Under the pieces are notes generated by a model. It saw nothing but the letters and a program-made list of their open reading frames with translations, was not told the origin of the DNA and ran no database searches. The translations under genes were made by a program, and so were the position numbers. From Bacteroidales bacterium (GTDB taxonomy: Bacteria > Bacteroidota > Bacteroidia > Bacteroidales > UBA932), in assembly GCA_016287075.1 (NCBI GenBank), contig JAEEVC010000004.1, positions 1 through 64,000 on the forward strand: a DNA stretch of 64,000 nucleotides. The letters are read 5' to 3'. This document shows positions 1 to 8,646 of the stretch, piece by piece (position 1 is the first letter of the stretch; each line of letters opens with the position of its first letter).

Positions 1-1
1 G

Positions 2-439
2 TCGGCGGTCACCATCCCCGCCGCCGTAACGGAAATCGGCGAGCACGCATTCCGCGAGTGCAAGAACCTGACATCCATGGAGATCCCTGCGGGGATAACG
101 CGTATCGCACCCTACACCTTCCAGCTTTGCACGGACCTCACTTCCGTCTCGCTTCCTGACGGGCTGACGGAGATCGGCGACTATGCCTTCGGCAACTGCA
201 CCGGCCTGACCGCTTTCACCATCCCCACCTCGGTGACGACCATCGGTAACCGCGCCTTCGAGTATTGCACCAGCCTGGATGAAGTCCTGTGCAAGCCCGC
301 GACTCCTCCCGGAGGCGGCACCTACATGTTCTACTACGCAAGTGACTGTCCCATTTACGTTCCGTCCGCCAGTGTAGAGGCTTACAAGGATGCCAAGAAT
401 TGGAGCATCTATGCCTCCCGCATCCAGGCGATGCCGTAG
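2..439 (+). CDS. BspA-like leucine-rich repeat protein, C-terminal end (partial)
   Basis: The frame is open from the first bases of the window, so only the last 145 or so residues are visible; the ATG at 77 is internal. The protein shows repeats of about 23 residues of the Treponema pallidum/BspA LRR type (pattern IP..VT.IG..AF..C..L), for example 'TEIGDYAFGNCTGLTAFTIP', and ends in the usual cap region ('CKPATPPGG...YVPSASVEAYKDA.NW'). This family is surface-exposed or secreted and is associated with binding of host or extracellular-matrix proteins. It converges with enolase and shares a hairpin with it. The start, signal peptide and full length lie outside the window. Confidence 0.85.
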   Translation, partial: SAVTIPAAVTEIGEHAFRECKNLTSMEIPAGITRIAPYTFQLCTDLTSVSLPDGLTEIGDYAFGNCTGLTAFTIPTSVTTIGNRAFEYCTSLDEVLCKPATPPGGGTYMFYYASDCPIYVPSASVEAYKDAKNWSIYASRIQAMP

Positions 440-470
440 CGGCGAATCGCAGCGGAGAGCGCAAGACAAA

Positions 471-511
471 GGAGGATGGCCCAAGTCTTTCCGACTTTAG
501 GGCCATCCTCC
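471..511. terminator. Perfect 12-bp hairpin between convergent genes
   Basis: GGAGGATGGCCC (471-482) is exactly complementary to GGGCCATCCTCC (500-511), with a small inner AAGTC/GACTT stem. It lies between the stop of the LRR gene and the stop of enolase, where a bidirectional terminator is expected. There is no long T-run on either side, so termination efficiency is uncertain. Confidence 0.7.
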
Positions 512-532
512 CTGTTCTGGAAGACGCCGGGC

Positions 533-1908
<1,376 letters not shown>

Positions 1909-1932
1909 GTATTTGCCGGGGCGCGGAAGGGG

Positions 1933-2829
1933 CTACCGGACGCGGACCACCTTGATGCCGGGGCAGTTCTTCTTCGCGGCGGCGTATTCCGCGATGGTCC
2001 TGGGATCGACCATGACCTTCCCGCCCCCGGAAGAGGCATGGATGAAGCCGGCCCGGCCGTCATGGACATAGGCGATCCCGACGTGGGCGATGTCCAGACC
2101 GGGGACGCCGGACATGAAACAGAGGATGTCGCCAGAGCGGATTTCCTGTTCCATCCCCGGGATCTTCCGGGTCGGAATCCAGCTCTGGGGCGTCTCGGAG
2201 AGCCTTTTCTCCACCGCCGCGATGAGGGCGAGATCGCGCGCCGCCGTCGTGTCCTCCGGCGCACCGGCGAGCTGGCGGTAACTCCCCTTGTGGGTGGACA
2301 TGAAGTTGATTGGGCGGTCCGCAGCCATGCCGCCGAAGGCCATGGTCATGTCCTCCAGCAGACCGCGCGCCTCGCCGTTGCGGATCCATTCGGTCGTGTA
2401 GTGGATGCGGTCACTGTAGCGCTCCACCTTGCCGTCGCGGTAGCGGCTCTGCCGCACCAGGTCGGCGAACCCGGCGAAATCCGCTTCCGCCCCGTAGATC
2501 CGCACCGCTTCGACCAGGTTGAAGCAGGTCTCGACGAACAGGATGCAGTCGGTTTCGGTCAGGGAAACCCGCAGCTGCTCTTTCTGCCCCCGCTCCAGGG
2601 TCGATGCGACATAAGGGGTCCCGACGAGCTTCAAGGCAACCTGCACCATATCTTCTCCGGCATCCCCGGAACGGGATTGCTTGAGCTGCGTGAGGATATC
2701 ACCCGCAAGCGTGCTGTCCCGCTCCGTCGTAACGACAGGGACGGCCGGAGGGATAGGGGTGGCCGTCCGGGGCGCACGGGACCCGCAGGCGGTCAGGGCC
2801 GTCAGCAGCAGGCAGAGGATCCGTTTCAT
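1933..2829 (-). CDS. DUF1460 / N-acetylmuramoyl-L-alanine amidase-like lipoprotein
   Basis: Probable envelope lipoprotein of 298 residues with an N-terminal signal and lipobox (LLTALTAC, Cys15). The rest matches the DUF1460 family, an NlpC/P60-related papain-like fold for which amidase activity on murein peptides is known in Bacteroides homologues. Visible family features are the ETDCILFVETCFNLV segment with the likely nucleophile Cys near residue 94, and the later IAHVGIAYV/GFIHASSGGG region with the catalytic His candidates. It overlaps the upstream phosphoesterase gene by four bases (ATGA), so it is the third gene of a translationally coupled set with the S41 protease. The role in wall turnover or recycling is inferred from the family. 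Confidence 0.85.
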   Translation of the reverse strand: MKRILCLLLTALTACGSRAPRTATPIPPAVPVVTTERDSTLAGDILTQLKQSRSGDAGEDMVQVALKLVGTPYVASTLERGQKEQLRVSLTETDCILFVETCFNLVEAVRIYGAEADFAGFADLVRQSRYRDGKVERYSDRIHYTTEWIRNGEARGLLEDMTMAFGGMAADRPINFMSTHKGSYRQLAGAPEDTTAARDLALIAAVEKRLSETPQSWIPTRKIPGMEQEIRSGDILCFMSGVPGLDIAHVGIAYVHDGRAGFIHASSGGGKVMVDPRTIAEYAAAKKNCPGIKVVRVR

Positions 2830-3929
2830 TCGATGACAAAGTCAAACCGGTCATACGGACCCGTCCGGTGGGCCAGGTGCTTCGTAAGGTTCGAGATACC
2901 GAACAGCGGGGAATAGGTCCTGACACGGAGGGTCCTGCCGTCGGGCAGGAACTCCAGGATGCGGAGCCAGCCGTCGCCGCCGTTGCCCTCCCAGCCGCCG
3001 CCGACGGTCTGGACATTGAACATCATCTGCCCGACTTCCTTCCCGGCGTCGTTCCGGTCCACCCGCCAGCCCGTGGAGGTCGCGTAGCGCTCCTCCTCGG
3101 TCGGGGCAGTGTGGCCGTGGTGGCCGCAGAGCACGAGGCGGATGTTGGGTGTCGGCCGGACCAGCTTCTCCCAGATCTGCTCGCCGTAATTGTTGCCGGA
3201 CAGCGCGCTGATGCCGTACTTCTCCGGCTGGGTGTAGCGCGCGTTGCCGCACTTGCCCCAGCATTTCATATAGGAATGGGTGGTCACGACCACGTTGCAG
3301 TCGGCATATTTCTCCGCCGTCCTCTTCGCCCAGGAGAGCGCCTCGTCGGAGGGCGTGAACTCCAACGTAATGAGCAGCAGTTTCTTCTCCCAGCCCGGGA
3401 GCGTCAGCAGGATGGCGGCGTTCTCCAGCGAGGCACGTCCCTCGCGGTTGTGAAACTCGGAGACGAGGCAGTCGCGGAGCGCGGCGCCCTGGCGCTCGAA
3501 GGTGAACCAGTCCGGGTAGAAGGTATGGACATCCTCGGAGGACTTGTAGCCGTAATCATGGTTCCCAGGGCTCGTCAGGTAGGGCACACGGCCGTCCAGG
3601 CGCTCGAACGCGCGGGAGACGGAGGCCCACATCTGCCGGCTCGACTGGTTGAGCATCCGGCGGTCCAGGGCGTTGTTGTCGTTCTGCTCCACCAGGTCGC
3701 CGGTGCAGAGGACGGCCTTGATGCCCAGCCGGTCCACGTTGTCCGCGATCCAGGCCGTGCAGATTTCGAAGATGCCCTGGTTGATGTCGTATTTCTCATA
3801 GCCCTGCGGATCGCCCAGCAGGATGACGGAGGAGCCGCCTTCCGCGGACAGGGCCTGCGGGTCGGCACGGTGCTGCGCCGCCGCCAGGACAGGCAGCAGC
3901 GCCAGCAGGAGAAGGGTCAGCTTTTTCAT
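2826..3929 (-). CDS. Exported calcineurin-like metallophosphoesterase
   Basis: 367 residues with a Sec signal (MKKLTLLLLALLPVLAAAQ). The five metallophosphoesterase motifs are present in order: GDPQ near 38, GDLVEQND near 97-104, GNHDYG near 141-146, a His in TTHSYMK, and GHHGHT near 269-274. These bind a dinuclear metal centre for hydrolysis of phosphomono- or diesters, so the protein is a periplasmic or surface phosphoesterase of unknown substrate. It overlaps both neighbours by four bases, placing it in one transcript with the S41 protease upstream and the DUF1460 lipoprotein downstream. A second exported phosphoesterase at 12.1-13.3 kb is only distantly similar. Confidence 0.88.
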   Translation of the reverse strand: MKKLTLLLLALLPVLAAAQHRADPQALSAEGGSSVILLGDPQGYEKYDINQGIFEICTAWIADNVDRLGIKAVLCTGDLVEQNDNNALDRRMLNQSSRQMWASVSRAFERLDGRVPYLTSPGNHDYGYKSSEDVHTFYPDWFTFERQGAALRDCLVSEFHNREGRASLENAAILLTLPGWEKKLLLITLEFTPSDEALSWAKRTAEKYADCNVVVTTHSYMKCWGKCGNARYTQPEKYGISALSGNNYGEQIWEKLVRPTPNIRLVLCGHHGHTAPTEEERYATSTGWRVDRNDAGKEVGQMMFNVQTVGGGWEGNGGDGWLRILEFLPDGRTLRVRTYSPLFGISNLTKHLAHRTGPYDRFDFVIE

Positions 3930-5554
3930 ATGGAAGGTTGCTGCAGGGCCTTGCGGAGCTGGTCGTCATAGCGGAGACGCACCTTGATGCCGGCCTCCTG
4001 GAAATAATAGCGGACGGCGATCTCCTCCTCGATGAAGGGGATGATCTCGTCCTTCTTAAGCCGGAGGAAGGTCTCCTTGTCCATGTCCAGCCGCTTTTCG
4101 AGCGCATCGAGTTCGGCGGTCATGTTCTCCGAGAGGCCGTCTTCCGCGAGGGTCTTCTTCATCTCGTCAAAGAGGGTCTTCGCGCTGGAGCGGTAATCGA
4201 ACTTCTTGTCCCTGGCGAAGGCGACAAAGTCCTCGAATTCCGTGAAATGGAACGCTTCCAGCGGCGGAATGGAGGCATGGGCGCGGACGAAGCGGAGGGC
4301 ATAGTCCTCGATGATGCCGCCGAGCACGAGCGAATAGGTCAGGCGGCTGTAATTCCGCCCCTTGACCTCGAAGTCCGGGGTAATGCCGCCGCCGTCGCGG
4401 ACGGTCCGGCCCTTCAGCGTCTTGAAGGCATGGGTCAGGGAATCCGGGATATGGCCGACGCTGCCGTCCTCGTTGCGGTGGCTGTAGTCGATGGCCTGGA
4501 CACAGCGGCCGGAAGGGGTGTAATATTTCGCGGTGGTCACCTTGAGCTGGCCGTTGTACGGCAGCGGGCGGATGCTCTGGACCAGGCCTTTTCCGTAGGT
4601 GCGCGTACCGACGATGGTCGCCCGGTCGAGGTCCTGGAGCGCGCCGGAGACGATTTCAGATGCCGACGCAGAGCCGGAATCGACCAGGACCATGATGGGA
4701 ATGGTGAGGTCGATCGGGTCCGTGGTCGTCTTATATACCTGGTCCCCACCGATATGGAGGCCCTTGGAGGTCACGACGGTCGAGCCTTTCGGCACGAAAA
4801 GCGAGACGATGTTCACCGCCTCCCCGAGCAGGCCCCCGCCGTTGCCGCGGAGGTCCAGCACGAGGCGCTTCATGCCTTCGCCCCGGAGCCGGTGATACCC
4901 TTCCCGGATGGCCTGGCCGACCCCTTCCGTAAACTTGCTCTGGAGCATGTAGCCCGTCGTGTCGTCGAGCATCCCGACATATTCCAGCGCCGGCATGTTG
5001 ATCCGCTCGCGGCGGACCGGCACCTCGATGACGTCCCCGGCCTTCCAGGTCGCCCCGTCGCGGAGTTTCTTCACGCGGAAGACGACCGTCGTCCCGGGCT
5101 TGCCGCGCATCTTCTCGCTGGCGTCGGAACTGGTCATCCCGTGCGTGGACACCCCGTCGATCGCCTCGATCTCGTCACCGCAGACCAGTCCGTACCGCAC
5201 CGCCGGGGAATCGGCGTACGGCTCGTTGATGATTACGTTGCCGTCCTTGTCCGGCTTGTAGATAATGGCGCCGATGCCGCCATATACCCCGCTGATCATC
5301 ATCTGGAAATTCTCCTGCTCCTCTTCGGGCACATAGACCGTATACGGGTCCAGGCCTTCGAGCATCGCGTCGATGCCGAGCCGCTCGATGCGGTCGAGCG
5401 GCAGGGTATCCACATAGGAGCGGTTCAGTTCCTTGAGGATCGAGTTCTGGATTTCCACCCACTTCCCGAGCGTGAAGCTGCGGGTCTGTCCTTCGGCTGC
5501 GGCGGAGAGCGCCAGCAGCGCCCCCACGGCCAGGATGTACTTCAGTTTCTTCAT
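3926..5554 (-). CDS. S41 family C-terminal processing peptidase (CtpA/Prc type)
   Basis: Periplasmic or membrane-associated serine protease of 542 residues. I start at the ATG at 5554, because it opens a good signal peptide (MKKLKYILAVGALLALSAAAEG); an in-frame Met 13 codons upstream lies before the promoter. Order: signal, N-terminal helical region, PDZ domain around 75-165 (YGGIGAII, AVRYGLVCGDEI), then the S41 core. The catalytic dyad is Ser in SGSASASE (about S297) and Lys in TYGKGLVQ (about K322), 25 residues apart as in E. coli Prc. A DUF3340-like tail follows. It heads a four-base-overlapping set with a phosphoesterase and a DUF1460 amidase, which suggests an envelope-maintenance unit. 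Confidence 0.93.
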   Translation of the reverse strand: MKKLKYILAVGALLALSAAAEGQTRSFTLGKWVEIQNSILKELNRSYVDTLPLDRIERLGIDAMLEGLDPYTVYVPEEEQENFQMMISGVYGGIGAIIYKPDKDGNVIINEPYADSPAVRYGLVCGDEIEAIDGVSTHGMTSSDASEKMRGKPGTTVVFRVKKLRDGATWKAGDVIEVPVRRERINMPALEYVGMLDDTTGYMLQSKFTEGVGQAIREGYHRLRGEGMKRLVLDLRGNGGGLLGEAVNIVSLFVPKGSTVVTSKGLHIGGDQVYKTTTDPIDLTIPIMVLVDSGSASASEIVSGALQDLDRATIVGTRTYGKGLVQSIRPLPYNGQLKVTTAKYYTPSGRCVQAIDYSHRNEDGSVGHIPDSLTHAFKTLKGRTVRDGGGITPDFEVKGRNYSRLTYSLVLGGIIEDYALRFVRAHASIPPLEAFHFTEFEDFVAFARDKKFDYRSSAKTLFDEMKKTLAEDGLSENMTAELDALEKRLDMDKETFLRLKKDEIIPFIEEEIAVRYYFQEAGIKVRLRYDDQLRKALQQPSI

Positions 5555-5561
5555 ATCTTGA

Positions 5562-5569
5562 CAAAGATA
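5562..5569 (-). promoter_or_regulatory. Candidate -7 box of the S41 protease operon
   Basis: TATCTTTG on the minus strand lies only 7 nt from the ATG at 5554. There is no good TTG at 19-21 nt, so the -33 half is weak. If it is the real promoter, the transcript is leaderless or has only a few bases of leader. Confidence 0.5.
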
Positions 5570-5720
5570 GCAAAAACCGTACAATTCCGGCACGGCCCGG
5601 GACCTTTCTTCCCGCCCCGGTGACGGAGACGTGCAGCCGAAATCCCGAAAAAAACATTAACATTCCGGCGGGTCGTACGTCTTCCTGGTGGAAGCGCTTC
5701 CGGAATGGAACCGAATTTGT

Positions 5721-5728
5721 TATCTTTG
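5721..5728 (+). promoter_or_regulatory. Candidate -7 box of the DUF4252/sigma operon
   Basis: TATCTTTG lies 6 nt before the ATG at 5735, and the -33 region reads TTC instead of TTG. The 180 bp between this gene and the S41 protease is a divergent promoter region. The position of the box also shows that the in-frame ATG at 5705 cannot be the start. Confidence 0.5.
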
Positions 5729-5734
5729 ACCTGT

Positions 5735-6235
5735 ATGAAACGATTGCTGCTACTGCTTACGCTGTGCCTCCTGCTGCCTGTGCCGCAGGAAGCGGCGGCG
5801 AAGGACACGGGGCGGGCGATGGCCCGCCTGGTGAAGGAATTCCGCCACGAGGAGGGATTCGAGATGGTGGACCTCGGGAAACTCGCGCTGTCCGTGATGC
5901 GGGCGGCGGCCCGGAATTCCGTCGAGACCGCCGGCGAGCGGGAGACGCTTGCCGCCTTTTCCGGCGTCACGCAACTGGTGATCGGGAGCTGTGACGACTG
6001 CCCCGAAACGGTGCGGCGCGCCTTTTCCGCGCGGGTGCGGAAACTGTTGAAGCACGAGGAGCCGATCCTCGAGGCGCGGGACCAGGGCGACCTGCTCCGG
6101 ATCTACGCCACGATTCCCGAGGAGGCCAACGAACTCCGGGACGTCATCATTTTCAATGAGAGCACGGGCAGCGTCATCTGCGCCTTCGGCTCCATCCCCA
6201 TGAGCTTTCTCGAGCGGATCGCCAGCCAGAAATGA
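5735..6235 (+). CDS. DUF4252 family secreted protein
   Basis: 166 residues starting with a clear signal peptide (MKRLLLLLTLCLLLPVPQEAAA). The start at 5735 is chosen over 5705 because of the signal peptide and the promoter position. The mature part has the DUF4252 pattern: a helical start (MARLVKEFRHEEGFEMVDLG), a central regulatory-looking stretch and a final EL.DVIIFNEST...VICAFGSI. The function of the family is unknown, but it is repeatedly found beside ECF sigma factors in Bacteroidetes, as here. It overlaps the sigma gene by four bases. A second, more divergent DUF4252 protein closes the operon at 7212-7700. Confidence 0.8.
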   Translation: MKRLLLLLTLCLLLPVPQEAAAKDTGRAMARLVKEFRHEEGFEMVDLGKLALSVMRAAARNSVETAGERETLAAFSGVTQLVIGSCDDCPETVRRAFSARVRKLLKHEEPILEARDQGDLLRIYATIPEEANELRDVIIFNESTGSVICAFGSIPMSFLERIASQK

Positions 6236-6720
6236 ACCGGGAAACCTTCATACAGACGTGGATTCCGCTGACGGACAATTTCTTCCGCCTGGCTATGCAC
6301 CTGCTGGGCGATGAGGCCGCCGCCCGCGACGCCGTCCAGGACCTGCTGGCGAAGCTCTGGGTCCGGCGGGAGCGGCTCGACGGAATCGCCGATCCCGAGG
6401 CCTACGGGATCACCCTCCTGCGGAACGGCTGCCTTGACCGGCTCCGTCACGACAAAGCCCATCCGTCCAAGCCGCTCGGGCCGGCGGATATCCCCGGGAC
6501 GGGGCCGCCGCCCGAAGAGGAACTCATCCGGGAGGAAACCCTGCGGCGGACGCTCCGGGCGGTGGAAAAGCTCCCGGAACCCCAGCGGACCGCCCTCCGG
6601 AAACGAATCTGGGAAGAAAAGTCTTATGAAGAAATCGCGGCTGAGACAGGACGGAGTCCGCTGCACATCCGGGTGCTGGTCAGTCTCGCACGGAAAAATT
6701 TGAAAAAGAATCTGTTATGA
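6232..6720 (+). CDS. ECF-type RNA polymerase sigma factor
   Basis: 162 residues. It has a sigma-70 region 2 (about 20-75: FRLAMHLLGDEAAARDAVQDLLAKLW, the typical DA.DivQ-like helix), a short linker, and region 4 (about 110-158) with a helix-turn-helix (PEPQRTALRKRIWEEKSYEEIA, then SPLHIRVLVSLARKNLKK). It would direct RNA polymerase to its own and possibly other envelope-related promoters. It overlaps the genes on both sides by four bases, so it is translationally coupled to the DUF4252 protein and to the membrane protein that probably restrains it. No extracytoplasmic ligand can be read from the sequence. Confidence 0.93.
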   Translation: MNRETFIQTWIPLTDNFFRLAMHLLGDEAAARDAVQDLLAKLWVRRERLDGIADPEAYGITLLRNGCLDRLRHDKAHPSKPLGPADIPGTGPPPEEELIREETLRRTLRAVEKLPEPQRTALRKRIWEEKSYEEIAAETGRSPLHIRVLVSLARKNLKKNLL

Positions 6721-7205
6721 AAGAGATGCCCCAAGGGATGAACCCCGTTCCGGAACACTTCCGGGACGACATGGAGGCCTTCGTCCGCGACCTGGACGGA
6801 GCGGAGCGGCTGCTCGGCGCGATGGCCCCGGCCGATAGCGGCCGGAACAGCGGCAAGCAGCCCGGAAGCTGCCGGACCGCCGGCACGCAACCTGAAAGCG
6901 GCCGGACCGCCGGCACGCAACCTGAAAGCGGCCCGCGCCGGCTGCAGACAGCACCCCGGGCCCCCCGGGCAGCCGCCCTGCGCATCGCCGCCATCGCCGC
7001 ATCCGTCGCCCTGGTTGCCGCCCTTGGCCTCGGACTCTACAACCGCTACACGGAGCCGAAGGACACCTTCGACGATCCGTATCTCGCCTATGCCGCCGTG
7101 GAAGAGGCGCTCAGCCGCGTCTCGCTGGCGGCCGGCAAAGGCCTCGCGCTCGAGCGCGAATCCGAAACCTATCTCCAGGAAACCTTGTCCGTACTCAATC
7201 GATAA
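6717..7205 (+). CDS. Single-pass membrane protein, candidate anti-sigma factor, with internal repeats
   Basis: 162 residues without a family I can name. Residues 1-40 are an acidic, helical cytoplasmic segment (VPEHFRDDMEAFVRDLDGAE). Residues 41-72 are three copies of a ten-residue repeat (SGRTAGTQPE-like). Residues 87-108 form one transmembrane helix (ALRIAAIAASVALVAALGLGLY), followed by a roughly 50-residue periplasmic helix-rich tail. The layout (short cytoplasmic part, one membrane segment, directly after an ECF sigma gene with a four-base overlap) is that of an anti-sigma factor, which is inference. The repeat lies between the putative sigma-binding part and the membrane segment, so its copy number would set the linker length. 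Confidence 0.6.
   Translation: MKEMPQGMNPVPEHFRDDMEAFVRDLDGAERLLGAMAPADSGRNSGKQPGSCRTAGTQPESGRTAGTQPESGPRRLQTAPRAPRAAALRIAAIAASVALVAALGLGLYNRYTEPKDTFDDPYLAYAAVEEALSRVSLAAGKGLALERESETYLQETLSVLNR
6837..6932 (+). repeat. 30-bp in-frame tandem repeat
   Basis: About three units of 30 bp. The last two are nearly identical (S-C/G-RTAGTQPE); the first is degenerate (SGRNSGKQPG). The reading frame is kept. Confidence 0.9.
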
Positions 7206-7211
7206 CGCCTT

Positions 7212-7700
7212 ATGAAAAAGATTTATACCCTCCTTGTCCTGCTCCTTGTGAGCGTCAGCGCCCTTGCCCAGAACAGCGGCAAAGCCCTCTACCGGAAATA
7301 TTCCGACGAACCCGGCGTCCAGGCCGTGTACATTTCCCCGGCCATGTTCCGCCTCATCGGCCGGATTCCCGACGTCGAGAGCGGCGACAACAACGTCAAT
7401 CTCGCCCGGGTCATCAAATCCATGACCGGCTTCTACCTGATTTCCTTCGAGGATCCGGAACTGGGACGGGAGCTATCCGCGGATGTTTCCGGCCTCCTCG
7501 ACCGGAGCGACTATGAACTGATGATGGAGGTCAAGGACGACGGCCAGACGGTGCGCCTGTACACGGTATCCCCCACCGATGAGCTCATCACCTCGCTCAT
7601 CATGCACGTCCGTGACCAGGAAGAGACCACCTTCCTTTCGATTGACGGCGAAATCGACCGCGCCGCCCTCGAGGAACTGATTGCCTCCGCGACGGAATAG
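7212..7700 (+). CDS. DUF4252 family secreted protein
   Basis: 162 residues with a signal peptide (MKKIYTLLVLLLVSVSALAQ). The mature protein has the classical DUF4252 order: 'YRKYSDEPGVQAVYISPAMF' at the start, a central SFEDPELGRELSADV, and the C-terminal YELMMEVKDDGQTVRLYTV...ELITSLIMHV segment. It starts 6 bp after the membrane protein and is the last gene of the sigma operon; a perfect hairpin follows at 7729. Two DUF4252 proteins flanking an ECF sigma factor suggest a sensing or envelope-stress role, but no biochemical function is known to me. Confidence 0.85.
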   Translation: MKKIYTLLVLLLVSVSALAQNSGKALYRKYSDEPGVQAVYISPAMFRLIGRIPDVESGDNNVNLARVIKSMTGFYLISFEDPELGRELSADVSGLLDRSDYELMMEVKDDGQTVRLYTVSPTDELITSLIMHVRDQEETTFLSIDGEIDRAALEELIASATE

Positions 7701-7728
7701 CGCCCGTTTCCCCGCCCCTCAAAGTGCA

Positions 7729-7757
7729 GGAGACGTCCCATTCCGTGGGACGTCTCC
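7729..7757 (+). terminator. Perfect 12-bp hairpin after the sigma operon
   Basis: GGAGACGTCCCA (7729-7740), a five-base loop, then the exact complement TGGGACGTCTCC (7746-7757). It lies 28 bp after the last stop of the operon and 36 bp before the rdgB promoter. No T-run follows. Confidence 0.65.
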
Positions 7758-7792
7758 GTCACACGGGAAGAGGAAGACTGAGGGCGGCGGGA

Positions 7793-7823
7793 TTTGATAC
7801 ATCGGGCGAATTATGTACCTTTG
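7793..7823 (+). promoter_or_regulatory. Promoter of rdgB-recO
   Basis: TTTG (7793-7796), a 19-nt spacer and TACCTTTG (7816-7823) match the Bacteroidetes consensus exactly. The leader to the ATG at 7844 is about 15 nt. Confidence 0.8.
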
Positions 7824-7843
7824 CACGGACAGAAGGACAGACT

Positions 7844-8635
7844 ATGCGGACCCTTGTATTTGCGACGGCCAATCCCGGGAAGATCCGGGAGGCGCAGGAG
7901 ATTCTCGGGGCGGGATTCAAGCTCGTGACCCCGGCCGAAATGGGTATCGTGGAAGACATTCCGGAGACCGGCAACACCCTGCAGGAGAATTCCTTGCAGA
8001 AGGCGGAGTATATCTATGACCGCTGCGGCTGCGACTGCTTTGCCGACGATACCGGGCTGGAGGTGGACATCCTCGGCGGGGCACCGGGCGTCCACACCGC
8101 CCGCTACGGCGGCAACGGCCGGGATTTCAATGCCAACATGGACAAGCTTCTGCGGGAGATGCAGCGGCGCGAGGAGGAGATCGCCGCGGCCGACGGAGCA
8201 CAGGCGGCAGGCGCGCAGGCAGATACAGGCGCGCAGGTAGATACAGGCGCGCAGGTAGCAGCAGGAGCGCAGGCAGATACAGGCGCGCAGGCAGCAGCAG
8301 GAGCACAGGCAGCCGCCGGGGCGCAAGGAGCCACCGGGGCACCGGCTGCCGGAGCGCAAGGCGCAAGCCGGACGGCCGCCCGGACGGCGCGCTTCCGCAC
8401 CTGCGTCACGCTGATCCTCGACGGACGGAAGTACTTCTTCGACGGGATCATGGAAGGGACCATCGCCCGGGCGAAGGCCGGCTGCGGCGGGTTCGGCTAC
8501 GACCCTGTCTTCCAGCCGGAAGGCAAGGGCGGCCTCACCGCCGCGGAAATCACCGAGGAGGAGAAAAACGCCATTTCGCACCGGGGAAAGGCCCTCCGGG
8601 CAATGGCCGCATTCCTGCAGGAATACACGCAGTAG
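7844..8635 (+). CDS. rdgB: XTP/dITP diphosphatase (RdgB/HAM1) with an internal repeat insertion
   Basis: House-cleaning enzyme that hydrolyses non-canonical purine triphosphates (XTP, dITP, ITP) to monophosphates. The start at 7844 follows the promoter and gives the family N-terminus MRTLVFATANPGK. Key motifs: TANPGK at 8-13 (triphosphate binding), DDTGLEV at 68-74, GFGYDP at 216-221 and SHRGKA at 245-250. The protein is 263 residues; the family is usually about 190-200. The excess is a low-complexity block at about 117-175 made of six-residue GAQADT/GAQAAA units. It lies between the KLL helix and the strand FRTCVTLILDG, a surface loop in known RdgB structures, so the enzyme may remain active. 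recO follows 11 bp downstream. Confidence 0.93.
   Translation: MRTLVFATANPGKIREAQEILGAGFKLVTPAEMGIVEDIPETGNTLQENSLQKAEYIYDRCGCDCFADDTGLEVDILGGAPGVHTARYGGNGRDFNANMDKLLREMQRREEEIAAADGAQAAGAQADTGAQVDTGAQVAAGAQADTGAQAAAGAQAAAGAQGATGAPAAGAQGASRTAARTARFRTCVTLILDGRKYFFDGIMEGTIARAKAGCGGFGYDPVFQPEGKGGLTAAEITEEEKNAISHRGKALRAMAAFLQEYTQ
8192..8368 (+). repeat. 18-bp in-frame tandem repeat inside rdgB
   Basis: About ten units, mostly 18 bp (GGCGCGCAGGCAGATACA type) with two 15-bp units, coding for GAQ(A/V)(D/A)(T/A). The central units are nearly identical at the DNA level and the outer ones are degenerate, as in a slippage or recombination-driven minisatellite. Confidence 0.93.
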
Positions 8636-8646
8636 CCCCATCGGCC

